Below are positions 24,816 through 37,539 of a stretch of 64,000 bases of DNA, piece after piece. The notes under the pieces were generated by a model that ran no database searches, had not been told where the DNA came from, and saw nothing but the letters and a program-made list of their open reading frames with translations. Each line of letters starts with the position of its first letter. Position 1 is the stretch's first letter. The translations under genes and the position numbers were made by a program. Origin of the DNA: Armillaria gallica (Eukaryota > Basidiomycota > Agaricomycetes > Agaricales > Physalacriaceae); assembly GCA_037576215.1 (NCBI GenBank), contig JBANDB010000005.1:3286001-3350000 (forward strand), written 5' to 3'.

Positions 24816-27270
24816 ACTGTATAATTATGTTTAGTATGAATGTCACATGTCCAACAGCCTCATTCGTATTCATAAAATAACCACCTGTCACATGTTCAAC
24901 GGCCTCATTCAGATAAGATTGGGGGTCACAAGTACCAAATACAAGACTGGTACGCTCTATTGTCATGACATTGTGCCTTAGCACCTCTGACACCCATCTA
25001 TGGATGTATATGGATAAAATCCTGTGACTTTTATTAATTAATGATGCGATTGCCATGAACGGAATTAAATTTTATAATTTAAAAAGTCAGAAATAATTAT
25101 TAAAACTCATATACCAGCACAAAGATTATTAGTTATATTATTTGAATTATCATTGTGGTTGAAAAGTTGTTCTACACAAATCTAATTGCCATGAGTGCAG
25201 AAGGGGCATCACACACCTGGCCAAACTCTGATTCTCGTCAATGTAAGTTGTGACTCAGAGCACTAGCAGTATCAGAGGTTAAACACATCCTCCTTCTTTC
25301 TTCTGGTCTCCAATCTTCTAGTTCGAGACTGGGATTACTAGATAGCTTCTTTTGATCTCTATTATAAGACCTGTGGAGACAAGAGCTTCTGTTTCACTAC
25401 TCTCACACTTTCCTCAGTCGGAGTGCTTTTTGTGTCTTGTTGTGTAGACGAGATCAGATGAGACAACAGGGATACCAGTGCTTTGAGGAAATGCGGCTCA
25501 AGACTTCACTTATGGGGCATTTTTAGATTATGGAATTTGATACCAGTACTTTATGAGTAGTACAACATATCGATAGCAGAGTAACATGAAGAATAAATGA
25601 ACATTTCTCTTAAACACATGAATGTTTTAAGTAACAGAATACCTTAGGGGAAAAAAAGACTACTACTAGCAGTTATTGGTTGACAACTTTGATACCTTGC
25701 TTGAGTGGTGTTCACGCAGCTTGCTTTGCATTTCCGAGTATGACAACATGATTTTGTGGATCCAAGAAATGAGTGGAGAGATCATGACATGAGAAAAGAG
25801 GGAGCCTGAGGACCTTGTGTCTTAGTAGTCAGTGTACTTGTAGCAGTTAATGAAATGCTAATAAAATCCCAACTGGAGAGTACTTGGAGAGAACCACCCT
25901 GACAGTACTAGGTACAGTGTTCACTCACTCTCCATGGGCCTCCAAAGCAAGCCCCTTCAGGTTCTCTCAGGCTTTCAAGCAAAGGCCACAGTTTCAGTGG
26001 ACTAAGAATCATGACATGCATATTCAAATGTTGTATCATGTGAAGCATGTGATGACTTCTCCTTAGTAAGTGAAGATTTTAGACCTGTAGAGAGACCTTG
26101 ACAAGCAAGGTAACAACCAAGTGTTCAGTAATGTATAACAGTGGCTTAAACTGGACATTTTTGAAAAATATGATGGGAATTTTTTTCCACTAGGCGGCTT
26201 GTATCAACCTATTATGATATGGAAGCAGGACCCTAAATGAACATTTTGCAAACTGAACATGAAGCCGATGGCTGATGGCAATGGTGAATGTTGATATGGC
26301 TTTGATGCTGAATTTAGCTTGGTAATGTCATTATAGACATCAGCAAATTTGACAGAAATATATATGGCCATATAAGCCCTTGGCAAGACTCGAAATGCAT
26401 AACAACATCCAAAATAATTGTGGTGGACTTATTATTCATATGACCATATGAAGTGTGGAAGAATTACAATCTGCATGTATTATTATGATTGTTTCTGATA
26501 TTGGTAATGCTTATCCAGCGTCGAAAGGTGCTAGTACAATTACTTGGTGTTATACACAAGTATAACATAATCACTATCACAAAACGAGTTCATAACCTCT
26601 AACTTCTCAGGTGGCTGGGAGCCCACATCATATACTATAAATATTTTCAATCATGGAGATGTAGAAGCTTGGAATAGTAAACTTATTATCATTGCCATAA
26701 ACAGAATACAGGTACTTTCATGTAAATAATGCAGTTTATACAAATGTCCTATTATCCTAGTCTCTCCCTCTTCACTGCTGATCACTTTCCAGAGCTGCTA
26801 TCAGGAAAGGTCTGAAGGATTTGGATAATTTAATTCTTCGGCCTTGAAAACATGGCTAGGAGAAGAGATATCAGCATACATCCTTGCAAGCTACAGAAGA
26901 ATTATTTCAATTGTTGGTGCTAGACATGCTCATCTGATTCCACAGCACTCTAGACTATTAAAAGTGGAACATTGCATAGAGAAGTTTGCACCTTAACAGC
27001 TTAAAAATTTCCATAAGATACTATATGGAACTGATTCTAAGAGATTAACTCACTAATTGTGACATCTGACTAACTTGACTTGAGTATTTTTCAACATGGC
27101 CACCTCCTTCAACTTTGTACCAATATGTCACTTCAGAAGACCTTGAAAGTTTGAACTGGATGCACCAATGACTGGGAAGAGTTGCATAGGCTAGGAATTT
27201 GCGACAGTTAGACAGGCGATGATACTATCTTGCTCAAGATGTTGAGACTTTCATCTTTGGTGACGGTTTT
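24816..27270. other. No recognisable gene
   Basis: AT-rich DNA with only short frames (24766-25056 minus, 25884-26066 plus, 26204-26386 minus). None shows a domain, and no repeat of length was spotted. Confidence 0.4.
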
Positions 27271-27274
27271 GTGG

Positions 27275-27964
27275 TTAGAGCAGATGGGAGAGGAGGTAAG
27301 ATTCCAAGATAATATTGAGAGGTATGTCATAGCCAATGTTTGCTGTCCATAAACATCTTTCATACAAGATGCAGCAGGGGCACACAGATAGATAATGGTA
27401 CATCCTCATAAAATTATGTAATGAAGTGATGGGCCATTGCGGGGCATGGCAGGCCTGAGTCCTGTGGGAAGGGGAAAGGTATAAATCACAAAGCAAAAGC
27501 AGTGATGCCCAATATATATGAACAGTTGAGTAATAGAAAATGCAAAAGCCAGATGGAAATTAAGAGACAAACCTGGCCATCATACTTGAATAAGTTTTCA
27601 ATGGAAGATCTCAGTTGGGATAGTGGTCATGGCCACTGGTAGGTAGAATTGTAGGGAGCTGTAGCTGAATATCTGATATCAGGTCATAGGGGTCTGTGAG
27701 GGACTGATAAGTTCAAAGTAATGGACAGGATGACAGTGTCATATGCATGAATTGGCTGCCTTAGCATGACATCAACTTTAGCTTGGCACTACTTAACTCT
27801 CTCCATCTGTCGATTTTTCTTCTCATCTTTGAAGGCCTTGCCAAGATCCCCACAAGTATCTTTGGTTGCTGTAGATATTGCTGTTCTGAGGAGTGAGCCC
27901 AAGTTCTAATCCAGTCATGTTGAGTATGTGAGGATACTAATGAATGATTAATGTTCAAACTCAC
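27275..27964 (-). pseudogene. Decayed member of a CPAMAH-motif family, copy 1
   Basis: Reading the minus strand gives a charged, coiled-coil-like segment near 27840-27770 (AFKDEKKNRQMERV) and then, near 27450, QDSGLPCPAMAHHFI. The latter matches QDSDLPCPAMAHCFI in the minus-strand frame at 39519-39857. In-frame stops (for example TAA after HHFIT) show that it is broken. A TTCCCACAG acceptor just before QDSG suggests an intron. The family is unrecognised. The shared motif on the same strand in two places 12 kb apart suggests duplicated genes or a transposon-borne ORF. Confidence 0.4.
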
Positions 27965-28561
27965 AAGGTGGATAAATTAGAAGTAGCCAAATAGTTTCAT
28001 TTGATTGTACAAAAGAAAACAATGAGAACTCGCTGTCAAACAAATGTCCAGCATACTGGAATACAAAGGACAGTGTCTTTTGTGATCACATGTCTGCTAT
28101 AAGGCCATTGCAGTGCTAAGGAAAAGCTCAAAGAAGGAAGCTGTGTTTGAGCTCTATGGTGGAGGTGGTCATGATATGTGGTAACAATTACCACTGTCCT
28201 AACTTCTTAATGCTTTCAGTCTTGGTGATAGAGGTGAAGCATTGGGTTAGAGTTTGGCCTGCAGAATTATGGCATTCAAAATAGCAATCCACACCCAGTC
28301 AAGACCTGGATGGTGGTTCATTGCAGATCTGGTTGTCCTTGGCGACTGAGAGAAAAAGACTTCGTTAACTTGAAGTTGATCAGCGCATTTCAAATGATAG
28401 GAAGAAAATAAAGGCACATTCAAGGTGGGTAGTGATACAGCTAAACAATGATTATAACAAATTGTAAAGTACAGCATAAATCTGAGGGTTCTTGAGGACA
28501 GAGTCATTTAAAACCTTGAGGGGCCTTTTCATTATGGGTTGTTGCTTTCGTGGTATGCCTA
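27965..28561. other. Spacer downstream of the MARVEL-like gene
   Basis: No gene is recognised. The minus frame 28247-28507 has no supporting feature. Confidence 0.35.
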
Positions 28562-29175
28562 TTACATACTGGATGGCTTTTTCCTAATAGGCACACGCTG
28601 CCCAGATTGGTATGCATAATATATCAAGCCCATGGCACCGATGATAGTCAAGAACGACCAGCCAATCCAGGAGAATACTAGGTTTGCGGTCAAGATTCTA
28701 CATTCCTTGCCTGGACTGCACCAGTTCCTTCCGGGGATAATTTGATTCTGTTGTATGCACACACTCAGCATGGGTAGGATATGAGATTGAGATAAGTATG
28801 TACAGTGGTGTCAACGGCACCTACAAGCCACATTACCCATAAGATGAAGTTCCCGGCCATCTCTGAGAGAAACTGGGGGCTGGTCTTTGATGCAGTGTGA
28901 TTTCAGAAAATAAGAGATTCACTGTCAATATAAGTGAGGACTATGGAAAGGGTATAATACAATGGGAAGAAGATATGCACATGATGGGTGCTCATATTAT
29001 AGCTAGACAGGCAAATACTAGTAATTCAACGATAATGGAGTCGGTTGGACACCGTCAGAGATGATGATAGCAAGAGTGTTACAGGCTATGACTCACCATA
29101 ATAGCATTCTTCATAGCCTTCAGTTACATGAACTTGGTAGGCGGTAAGACCCAGAAGGATGATGGCAACAGTCCA
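28562..29175 (-). CDS. MARVEL-like four-TM membrane protein, partial model
   Basis: The minus strand holds exon-like pieces typical of fungal MARVEL (membrane-associating) proteins. A first TM exon (29175-29097) follows a TATAG acceptor (TVAIILLGLTAYQVHV...GYEECYY) and ends at a GTGAGT donor. An exon-like stretch near 28860 gives a third TM (GNFILWVMWLVGAVDTT). The last exon ends at 28562 (LVFSWIGWSFLTIIGAMGLI then RVPIRKKPSSM and a stop). The Cys pair between TM3 and TM4 and the short basic tail fit the family. The middle exons and the start codon are unclear, and stops occur in the simplest joins, so the gene may be decayed. MARVEL proteins sit in membranes and affect membrane organisation. 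Confidence 0.45.
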
Positions 29176-30229
29176 CTATAAAACTTTAAATCAGAGTGTT
29201 CTTTAAGAAGAACTGGCCCTAGCCTACCAGCTAAGCGTAAGCCAAGGCTCAGTGGATACTAGATAGCAATGGTATTGGACATTATTTGTTGTATGGAGAT
29301 CATGAGAGAGAGTGCATGCAGATGAGTTAGTGTGATGACAACGCAGTGAGTCTGACAGAACTTCACAGGTGATTTTATACAAGCCCATCTCAGAGCTCTT
29401 GTTGCTCGAAGCAGGCCATGGACAATGGATAGACCATCCTCAGATCATCATAGAGAGGGCTGAAAGCTGGGTAAACAAGCTAGCTTTGACATCACCTAGA
29501 TTCTGAGAATCGTCAATGTCAGTCTATTCCCCACAATGTTGGACTCGTTGATTATGTCCTACTTCTCTGGACCTCGAATTGTTAGTAAGGCAATATCGTT
29601 CAGTCTGTGGATTGATCCTTGGCACATAGTGTATATGTTTGGTAGAATTTGCAGAACAGAAAGACAGCAGCAAGCAGGGATAGATGCGGAAGTGCTCCAA
29701 GATGTGGTCTGACAAGAGGCGATTGAAGGCATGTGTGTAGCAAATGTCTTCATTGAGCATTGCCCTTAACTGTTTGTTGCATGATATCTGCTGATCACAC
29801 AGCTTGTCATGATCCCCCTGGAAGTAATCGAAACTTCCATGATGACTGACTCACCAGGGGAGCACTATTCAAAACACCACAATCAGAGACTCTTCAATGC
29901 AGCATCTGTTTAGGCATGATAAACACATAAAGATAACCTTCTATGCTTGACCAAACATAAGGTTCCAAATCTCATGTTGATAGATCAGCCAAGTCTTATG
30001 AAGTGTTGACTACTGATGATGCAAATATATTGTAGTATAGCTGTAGTCAACACAATGTAAGAGATGAGGCCTGTAAAAGTGTGTTCAAGATGTGGTACCT
30101 CTAGCTCTAAGCCAGATAATGATCCTGGATTAATCAAGTATCGAGAAGTGAAGTGGCTTTACCTCATTTTGATACAACATCAAGCTGATGCCTGAACTGG
30201 TATGGCACTGACAGCCTGGCTGAATTGTC
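29176..30229. other. Unassigned; one polar minus-strand frame
   Basis: A minus frame at 29524-29760 (MLNEDICYTHAFNRLL...) reads like protein but has no known motif. The rest shows nothing recognisable. Confidence 0.3.
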
Positions 30230-31136
30230 CTAGTGCATTTGCCAGAGTTTCTGCGACTGGCTCATATAATGGGCTGCAATTGAGTTCTCTGTGCGACTCT
30301 TGTCAGTAGTGTAATAGCTCATTGAGACCAGCAGGACATGCCAGGAAGGTGACAAGATACTTGGATATTGCAGAGAAAGGAAGTGGCTAGTCAAAGACGT
30401 GACTCCATCCCAAGAATAAATGTGAGAGTCGACACTCTCAGTGACGATCCTGCCAGACCCAGTACCAGGTGCTGCATAGTGAGAGGAACTTTTGAGGCCA
30501 TCAGAAAATGATGCAGAAAAGGGAAGTATGGTATCCAGGAAACTTGCTGTGTTGAGGAGTGACCACTTTGTGACCAGTGATGAAAATGGAGGCTGAAAAA
30601 ATGTCAGTAAACACTGAAAAGAAGGCACCAATGAGACCCACACCAGAACTGACTCATTCAGTCAGCAATCCCATACCCAGTCTCCACCAGTTTGAAAAGA
30701 CAGTGCACCTTACTTCCCTGGCACCTTTGAGGGAGCACAAAAAGGTTCTGTCCCTGGTGGGAGGAGCTTTCTCTTGGCCCAACTTTGGCATCAGAGGCAA
30801 AAACTGAAAAAACATTATTAAAAAAGACATATAAAAGTTACTGTAAACAAGCTCATAGGAAAAGTGAGAACAGAGGCATGGAAAGTTTGAACATGGCAGT
30901 AGGAGATGATGGGCAACAAATTGAACAATGCTGGCACATGCTGACATGTGGATGTCAGCAACCTGATATGTACATGGGGAAACCTCAGAGGTAATGAAAT
31001 GCACTGCCACCCAAACCCTCAGGACCGCATAAGGCCAAGACCTGTATACACAGGACTTGGAATCAAGAGGGCATGTCAAATAAAATTTTGCACATAAGGT
31101 CCAAAAATTTATTTCAGGCTGGTGAGGACCAACCAA
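30230..31136 (-). pseudogene. Unrecognised ORF pair broken by one frame change, probably repeat-derived
   Basis: Two adjacent minus-strand frames abut: 31136-30654 (160 residues, ending WRLGMGLLTE) and 30643-30230 (137 residues, starting WVSLVPSFQCLLTFF). Only a stop and a frame change separate them. The first contains KLGQEKAPPTRDRTFLCSLK, the second VTKWSLLNTASFLDTILP. From memory, similar words recur in predicted Agaricomycete proteins, which would fit translation of a dispersed repeat instead of a conserved gene. I cannot verify that here. Confidence 0.3.
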
Positions 31137-31524
31137 CCATCCACATGACTCTATTATACCTATATATAGGTTAATTTTATGACATCATGTGGCTGTTCTT
31201 GGGTGAATCTCTGGCATCTTGTGGCACCTTGTCTCTTGCGCGCCTTGGGTGTTAGTTTCTTGGTAATCTCTCAAGATAGCTATTAGGAAGACTGTTTTTA
31301 TAGAAGTAATGATACAAATATATATCTAAATGTCATTTTTTGTAGCCTAAGAGCAACCAAAAGTGTGTGTTCCAAAATTTTTTTTCTGCCTCTCTGAGAG
31401 CAACCAACCACCCTACCAGATGTTCCAGACTGGCATTCCAGTGCCCCTTGCTTGGAATAGACAGTCGCAGTTGACTTGGGCATGACAACTATCAGACTAT
31501 CATAATTATGATACAAACATCTTT

Positions 31525-31743
31525 TTAGTGGCTATTACTTTGGTGTTTGAAGTATTGTGGCCAACTTCTCTTCAAATCTGCTAGCAATGGTTCCAACCAT
31601 GAAGTCACCACTGTGTTCACCACCTCTGGATTCTGCAATGGATGAGCCATTTTGTGTTTGGCCACAGCAGTCATAAACCTTTTGTATTCTTCTTTTTCCT
31701 TATGGTTACTCAATCTCCCAAGTCTTTTAACTTGATGCTTCAC
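31525..31743 (-). CDS. Short ORF, hypothetical, possibly a transposon fragment
   Basis: This 72-residue minus-strand frame (KEKEEYKRFMTAVAKHK, then VVTSWLEPLLADLKRSWP) has a helical, charged composition unlike the random frames around it. I cannot name the family. The stretch between it and 31137 contains two related AT-rich segments with ATACAAATAT and GAGCAACCAA words. Confidence 0.25.
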   Translation of the reverse strand: MKHQVKRLGRLSNHKEKEEYKRFMTAVAKHKMAHPLQNPEVVNTVVTSWLEPLLADLKRSWPQYFKHQSNSH

Positions 31744-32690
31744 CTATGCATTATTTAAATCCAGTTGCGAGGAAAATAGGAGGAAGTTACACATACTATC
31801 TCAGCATTGATATGCCTGCCTGGCATACACCTCTGAAAATCATGTATAAAGTTCACTGTAATTTAATTCAAGCAAGTTTATCTAACTACAATAAGAAACC
31901 AGCAGTAAGTACCACTAGAAACAAGAAGGTTTCCCAGGAATCATAAGCAAGACATGTAAAAACCAAGAACGAAGCACAGGGATTCTACCTGGTAGCCAAT
32001 AGTCCAGGCTACCCAGTGACATGCTTGAAAAGCATTCACACATGTAATTTCATGAAATGTATCAATATATACATTTTATAAGACCTAGATACCAAAGCAA
32101 TGAGATATACCTTAGAGCACAGTGTCATAAGTGCAGACAATGAAGTACCTTGAGTGATGTTCGGTGGAGTGCAAGGCTTAACTGTAGAGCGATACCATAA
32201 GGGTCACACTAAGTCTAAAGCCCCAGCACTTGACACTGAGTACACTGACAATGCATGGAAGATGTGTGCTAAGAATAGAACCAGTGAAGCTCAGGAGATA
32301 ATTGATACTTCACACAACCTTGATCTATGATGCACAAGGCACTGCCATGCTGGGAGCTAGTACTCTAGACCTCAGAATGTTTAAAATTGAAGTTAGACTG
32401 ATGTCTCTGACTTCATCCAATGCATGCGAGGCCTAGACTAGAAACTAGTGGTCCTAGAAGACCATGGAAATCACTAGAAGATATTATTGCCATATGATGA
32501 GTTGTGCACTAGGCTACAACTCCAAGGAAATACTAGGTGACATCAGTACACATGGATAGTGTGGTTAACCAATGTTGCACAGCTGAGAGACCAGGATCTG
32601 GCCCCAAGCTAGAGCTCTGAGTAAGTGCCAAGCAATGGTGTGATTATGGTGACATGTGCAGGACCTAAGAAAGGAAGTTCTGCCAGCCAA
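31744..32690. other. Decayed, unassigned
   Basis: Fragments such as LDTEYTDNAWKMCAKN on the plus strand near 32230-32280 hint at an old coding sequence, possibly a copia-type gag, but stops are frequent and no domain can be supported. Confidence 0.2.
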
Positions 32691-34320
32691 GAGTTACTAT
32701 TTAAGGTTGTATTAATATATAGGCACATAGTATAAATACTATAGTGTAGTAATAGTGTACAAGTTTTGGACCCCCATTGTAGTCGCACGCAAGCCTCCAG
32801 CTTGACACCGTAGCTTCAGGATCAGTTTGTAACTTCAAGCAAGAGAATATACCTAGAATTGATATCATATCAAGTGAATTGAGTTGCGTGCGAGGCATAG
32901 AACGCTAACATGGCACTTGTGTGATTGTTAATTGGTTGGGTGACTTGTGCTCTGACCTGAGAAGAAGAGTTTAGTGTCATTGAGGACGTGCTCTTGTGCT
33001 TTGAGGGTTTTGTGTGATGCGAGGCACTACAGGTGGCAGAGGTTCAAACCCTTTGGCTTGATTAGTGCTTGCTTGAGGGTATATATTTCCCAAGTGACAT
33101 AGGTTCAAACCCTGTAGCTTGTGGATGGAGTTTTATAAGGTTTTCTGTGTCTCCTGATCACATAGGTTAGAACCCTGTGGATCTATGATTGGTTTGGAAG
33201 CTTGAGCGTGTAGGTTTGAATCCTGTGGCTTTAGTGGAAGGTTTTGTGAAGTGTTTCTGCTTGGAGTGCGAAGCTTTGAGTTGTGTGTTGTGTGTTTTAA
33301 GTCGTTTGAGGTCATTCTGTGTGTCACTCTAGACTTTGTGAGGGTTTTGTGTACATCTCTTGACGTCACATGTATTGTACTACACCTTGCCTTGAGGCCC
33401 AGCAACAACTGTTGCTCCTCTTGTTATTAAAAGCCTTTGGACTTAGAGAGATCTAGATACTTGACATACACTATCACTGTACTTGTGTACCTTATATTTT
33501 GAGAGTTTGGTTCTCATGTTTCTATCTGCTTCTATTGCATCAGAATCCCCCACAAACTTGAGGGTTTGTGTGTGTAGTTTTGGGTGTGGGTGTGATCAGT
33601 GTCTTTGACGTTGTTGCCTTTCTAGCTTGCATGCACAGAGTCTCTTCACCGGTCCACCTGGTACAGCCAGATTCGGCTTCCCAGCAGGCACCAATATGTG
33701 ATCTCCAGATTTTGCAAGTGATTGATTGACCTAGTAGCTGTGGATAAGATAATATCTGCCAGGTAGAGCATTTATTCTCACCAGGCTGGGTTAGCAAGTA
33801 TATTAGTCAGTAGTAAAAAGGATTAGTAATAGTGTATTAGTAGGCTAGTATAAATACAGGTCATGTATCTAGTGGGGAAATCAGGTTTCTGACCCCCAGA
33901 ATGCTACCAGGTGAATAGTATAGGTTTAATTGGTTAAGAGCTTCGAGTCAAAGACTCACCTGGAATAGAAATATTGTAACCTGGTCACTTCATGTGTGCA
34001 AGAACAGTAAAGCAAGCAAGCAGTATAAGCTAGAAACAGAAAGACAAGACCTGAGAAACAGTTCAGAACCAGTCAGAGTGTTTTAAGTCACAACCAGGCA
34101 CAAAGTATCAGTATTGAAACTGCACCAGGCAGTTATTCTGTATCAGTTTAAGTTTGTGTTCAGTAACATGTCGAGCTTAGAATGAAAACACAATATATCT
34201 TTTATATACAATCATATTCATTGCACCCAGAACTTGTAAACTACAGTACAAAGCATCATAACTTGGTATACTCTACCTCTCTTCGAACCGCAATTACTGA
34301 GTGTTAGTGTAGTGTGTTGT
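32690..34320 (+). repeat. LTR-like non-coding DNA with TATA motifs and B-box-like repeats
   Basis: Two segments share the order AGTATAAATAC then, about 25-35 bases later, GACCCCC (near 32728 and 33850), like TATA boxes of LTR promoters. Between them, four copies of GGTTCAAACCCTGTGGCTTG-like sequence occur (near 33043, 33102, 33163 and 33210), spaced roughly 47-63 bases apart. The copies look like the pol III B box. There is no protein domain. Paired LTR ends could not be aligned, so a retroelement origin is inferred. Confidence 0.3.
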
Positions 34321-34379
34321 GTGTAGCACATCACATCTTCATAGGTACTCAGCACCTTTCAGCGTTCACTTGTATAGTA

Positions 34380-36019
34380 TGTCTTACAACTCAGGCCATT
34401 CGAATATCAAGGAATTTCTTGAAATTGTCCAACACTTGAGGACTGATACTCTTGACTTTCTTTGTCACACAGGTCTTCTCACTGTTTATCTTGAGAACTT
34501 TGACTGTGTCCTCCACCAAATCTCTAGAATTTGTAACCCATTCCCAGAGCCTCTCAACATTGGCCTCCATGGTTTGAAGTGTAACTGGCTCCAGCAGTTC
34601 AGCAAGGTCTACTAGTGTTTTTGCCAGCTGGTTCCTCAGAGACTCAAGCTTCTGCAAAGGATCTGATTCTGAAATAGCATTGGCCTGATTGACATTTTGT
34701 AATGCCTCAGATACCTGGCTTATTTCTTGTTGCTATGCTGTGCACTCATCAATTTGTTGCTGCTGATAAATGCCTTGCACAAAGAGACTATGTATGAGAT
34801 GTCAGCTACTCATATATGGGTGGGGTGAATGTGCATTTATGTTGAGATATGCTGGATATGGGCATGGTCACCGAGAAAAACAGGAGGTTTGCGTGATAAA
34901 ACTGTGCAGTCTGTGGGCCATGGAAAGGATTGGCCTAGGTCAATATCTATAGCCTGGTTGATGTTGCCTTTGGATTCATCCTGAAGTGAATCCTGATCTC
35001 CTTCCTCATTGTCTGTGCCAAGATAAAACAAGGGTATACTCTTTCGGGCAGAGACAGGAGTGCCCGGTAAGAACAGAGATACTTTGGGGTTGTTACGAGA
35101 TGAAACTGGAGTAGGAATATGGGATGTGAAAATTTGAACTCCACCATCAGCATTATCAACCCAGATGGTGCTGAGAGTATCTGTGTTGATTGGTGACTTT
35201 TTGTTGACTGTTTTTAGTTTGCTGTCCTTTAGAGCTCCCAAGTCTGATTCTACAGCACCTGGAAAGAATAGAAGATGATGGGGTTCTGATGGTGTAGGTG
35301 CAGGTGGTGCTTATTCAAAAATCCCCTAATGTTGCAAGTGGTCTGGTAAAGGTTTAGGTAGGGTTGGATCTGGATAAGAATTTAGTCCTGAAAAGGACAA
35401 GGAAGGTATACTGGTTATGCTGGGAGGCATGGATCTCTCCAGAGGAAAAGAAGATGACATGGAAACTCTGGGTAGTGATGGCTTAGCCAATGGCGAATTT
35501 GGATCCAAAATAAACTCTAAAGAAGGACCATTGGATAAAGACTGCACAGGAGAAGTCATTGAAGGATCCTCAGTACTTTTTGAAAAACTAGAAGGCTTCA
35601 GAACCGTCATTTTAGACATGGTTAACCCACTGGCAGACAGAAATTGGCTCTCAGCATGGGCATGCGAAGTTTGTCTGGTTCCCTATCTCAATCCCTCTTC
35701 GGTGACTTGTGACATCAGAAAAGGGGATGCAACATTAGTTTCAGGTACAGGTGTATATGAGACAAGTTCCATGGAAGTTGAGAATTCATGCCATAAAGGA
35801 GAAGGTACCAATATTGACATTGTAGAAAAAATATTGATGATCTGGGACTGAGCAGGGAAAGTTTGCTGCCTTTGATGAGACATGTTGTCTAGATGTGACA
35901 TTGATTGTTGCCTTCTCTCTGATCTCTCATGACTGGGAGTACTAGGAGATAGAATAAATTGCAGATCTGAATCAGGCATGGGAGGGTCACAGAATTGAGG
36001 CAGGAAGATGTCGAAAGGA
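34380..36019 (-). pseudogene. Decayed Ser/Pro-rich protein with helical C-terminal segment, unrecognised
   Basis: After a TTTTTAG acceptor at about 36020, one minus-strand frame runs from RPFDIFLPQFCDPPMPDSDL to about 34837. It is broken only by stops at 35683 (TAG), 35326 (TAG) and about 35311 (TAA). The segment is very rich in Ser and Pro (SPSTPSHERSERRQQS; FSGLNSYPDPTLPKPLPD), as in a disordered regulatory protein. A frame change near 34800 leads to a helical, Leu-rich segment at 34657-34391 (LRNQLAKTLVDLAELLEPV) that may form a coiled coil. Family unknown. The long shared frame shows it was once a real ORF of at least 390 codons. Confidence 0.5.
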
Positions 36020-37539
36020 CGCTAAAAACAGAGGTCAGAATCAGAGCCTTTGCTAACAAAATAAAGACATATAAATGAGTATATCAGCCATGGGACAGTT
36101 GGAAACTGGTGAGTAGATGCAAGAAAAGCAGGAACAGGTGAGCAAAGCTGAAGCGAGGCTTGAGTGATCATTGATGTCAAAGAAAAACTTCCAAATCTCT
36201 CCACCATGCATACAGAATCCAACATGTGATTGATCATGGTTCTTGGAATTCTGTAAAGTTGAGAACGTCAGAACAATTTCCACCAATACAAAATCCCTGA
36301 GATCAAAAATAGATCACCAACTCAACAGGGGCTTTGCTGGAAGGAGGCCATCAATTGATAGTTTGTGTTGAAGAGAATGCTGCAGTTGAGCAAGCAAGTA
36401 GCGGTGGGTGTTCATGCTCACTGACTTGAGTTGTTTATTGAAAAGAGTAGTTGAATATCCTTCAAGTCAGTATATATATATTCAGATAAGCTTCTCACCT
36501 TACTTAAAGTTTAAACTACTATGCAGGATAACATGCATACTTGGTTCGGATTTCTGTTCTTCAAAGGTTTTTACATCACTCAGCACTTCTCTGAATGACC
36601 ATATACAGCTTTGAAAGTACCTCATTATCCAAGCTCTGATGTAAACCATAGGTCTAAGCTCTCTGGACAAACTCTGGTTCACTCACCATGTATATGATCT
36701 AGTCCTGGAAAATAATGATCCTTTCGTTGTGCTAAGCAAAGATATCAACTGCAACTTCGATATTGCATCTACTACTCTGATATGTTTCAGGCATCTTATA
36801 CTTTTCCATCTGTTCCTCATGATCCATGGTAACAGGTAAATTTATGGTGGACTGTAAACTCCTCCCTCAGCTGAGCCATGAACTGGAAATTGTCATTCTG
36901 AGGCCTGTCCACTCCTCCACAAGACTCTCATTCCCTCCCTCCACTGTCGACCACTGGATCCAACATCCCTCATCAGACAAATCAGATAACTCCCATTAGG
37001 CTTCAGATACTTCATAGGTATTGATACTGCAACTGCAGCATCAATGCCAGGAGCATTGAACAGTGGGATGGTACATGTGGAGACTCGGAAGGGGGAGTTT
37101 ATACAGGCGATGGAGGGAAGGCAGAAAGTCATGCTGGTGATGATGCAGTGAGTGGAGATTCATTTGATGGAGGTGGTAGAAACTTAGAATTTGATTTGGG
37201 AGTATTAGTGAGCAAGGAAAATGAGTGATGAGTGAGATGCAGGTGAGGAAGATACTAGAGGGGGGGGCATCAAATCCATGTCGGTGTGCTTTGGAGGAAC
37301 TGGTGGTGCTGCCAACACCTTGCATGGTCTGTGTTATTCAATAGAGGCTACTGCAATGTTCTTAATATTAGAAAGGAAGAAATCTTGGAATTTCTCAAAA
37401 CAGGAACCCAGAGATGGAGACTCCCAGTGGCGTTGAATGCCATATTTAGTTCAAGAAAAATATTAGACTCATGTTCAGTCTCTCAATGCATTGACATGAA
37501 TATCTTCCAGCTGCTTTCAAACATAGCCTGATAATTTAA
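36020..37539. other. No recognisable gene
   Basis: This may hold upstream exons of the Ser/Pro-rich gene (minus frames 36022-36286 and 36893-37325), but nothing can be assigned. A run of eight G residues lies at 37260-37267. Confidence 0.3.

Noticed and set aside
30230..31136. A real secreted or membrane protein, suggested by hydrophobic words in both frames
   Set aside because: The two frames are separated by a stop and a frame change, and the words look repeat-derived.
33040..33230. CRISPR-like array from the four spaced repeats
   Set aside because: Repeats are imperfect, spacing varies from 47 to 63 bases, there are only four, and the DNA is eukaryotic with no cas genes.
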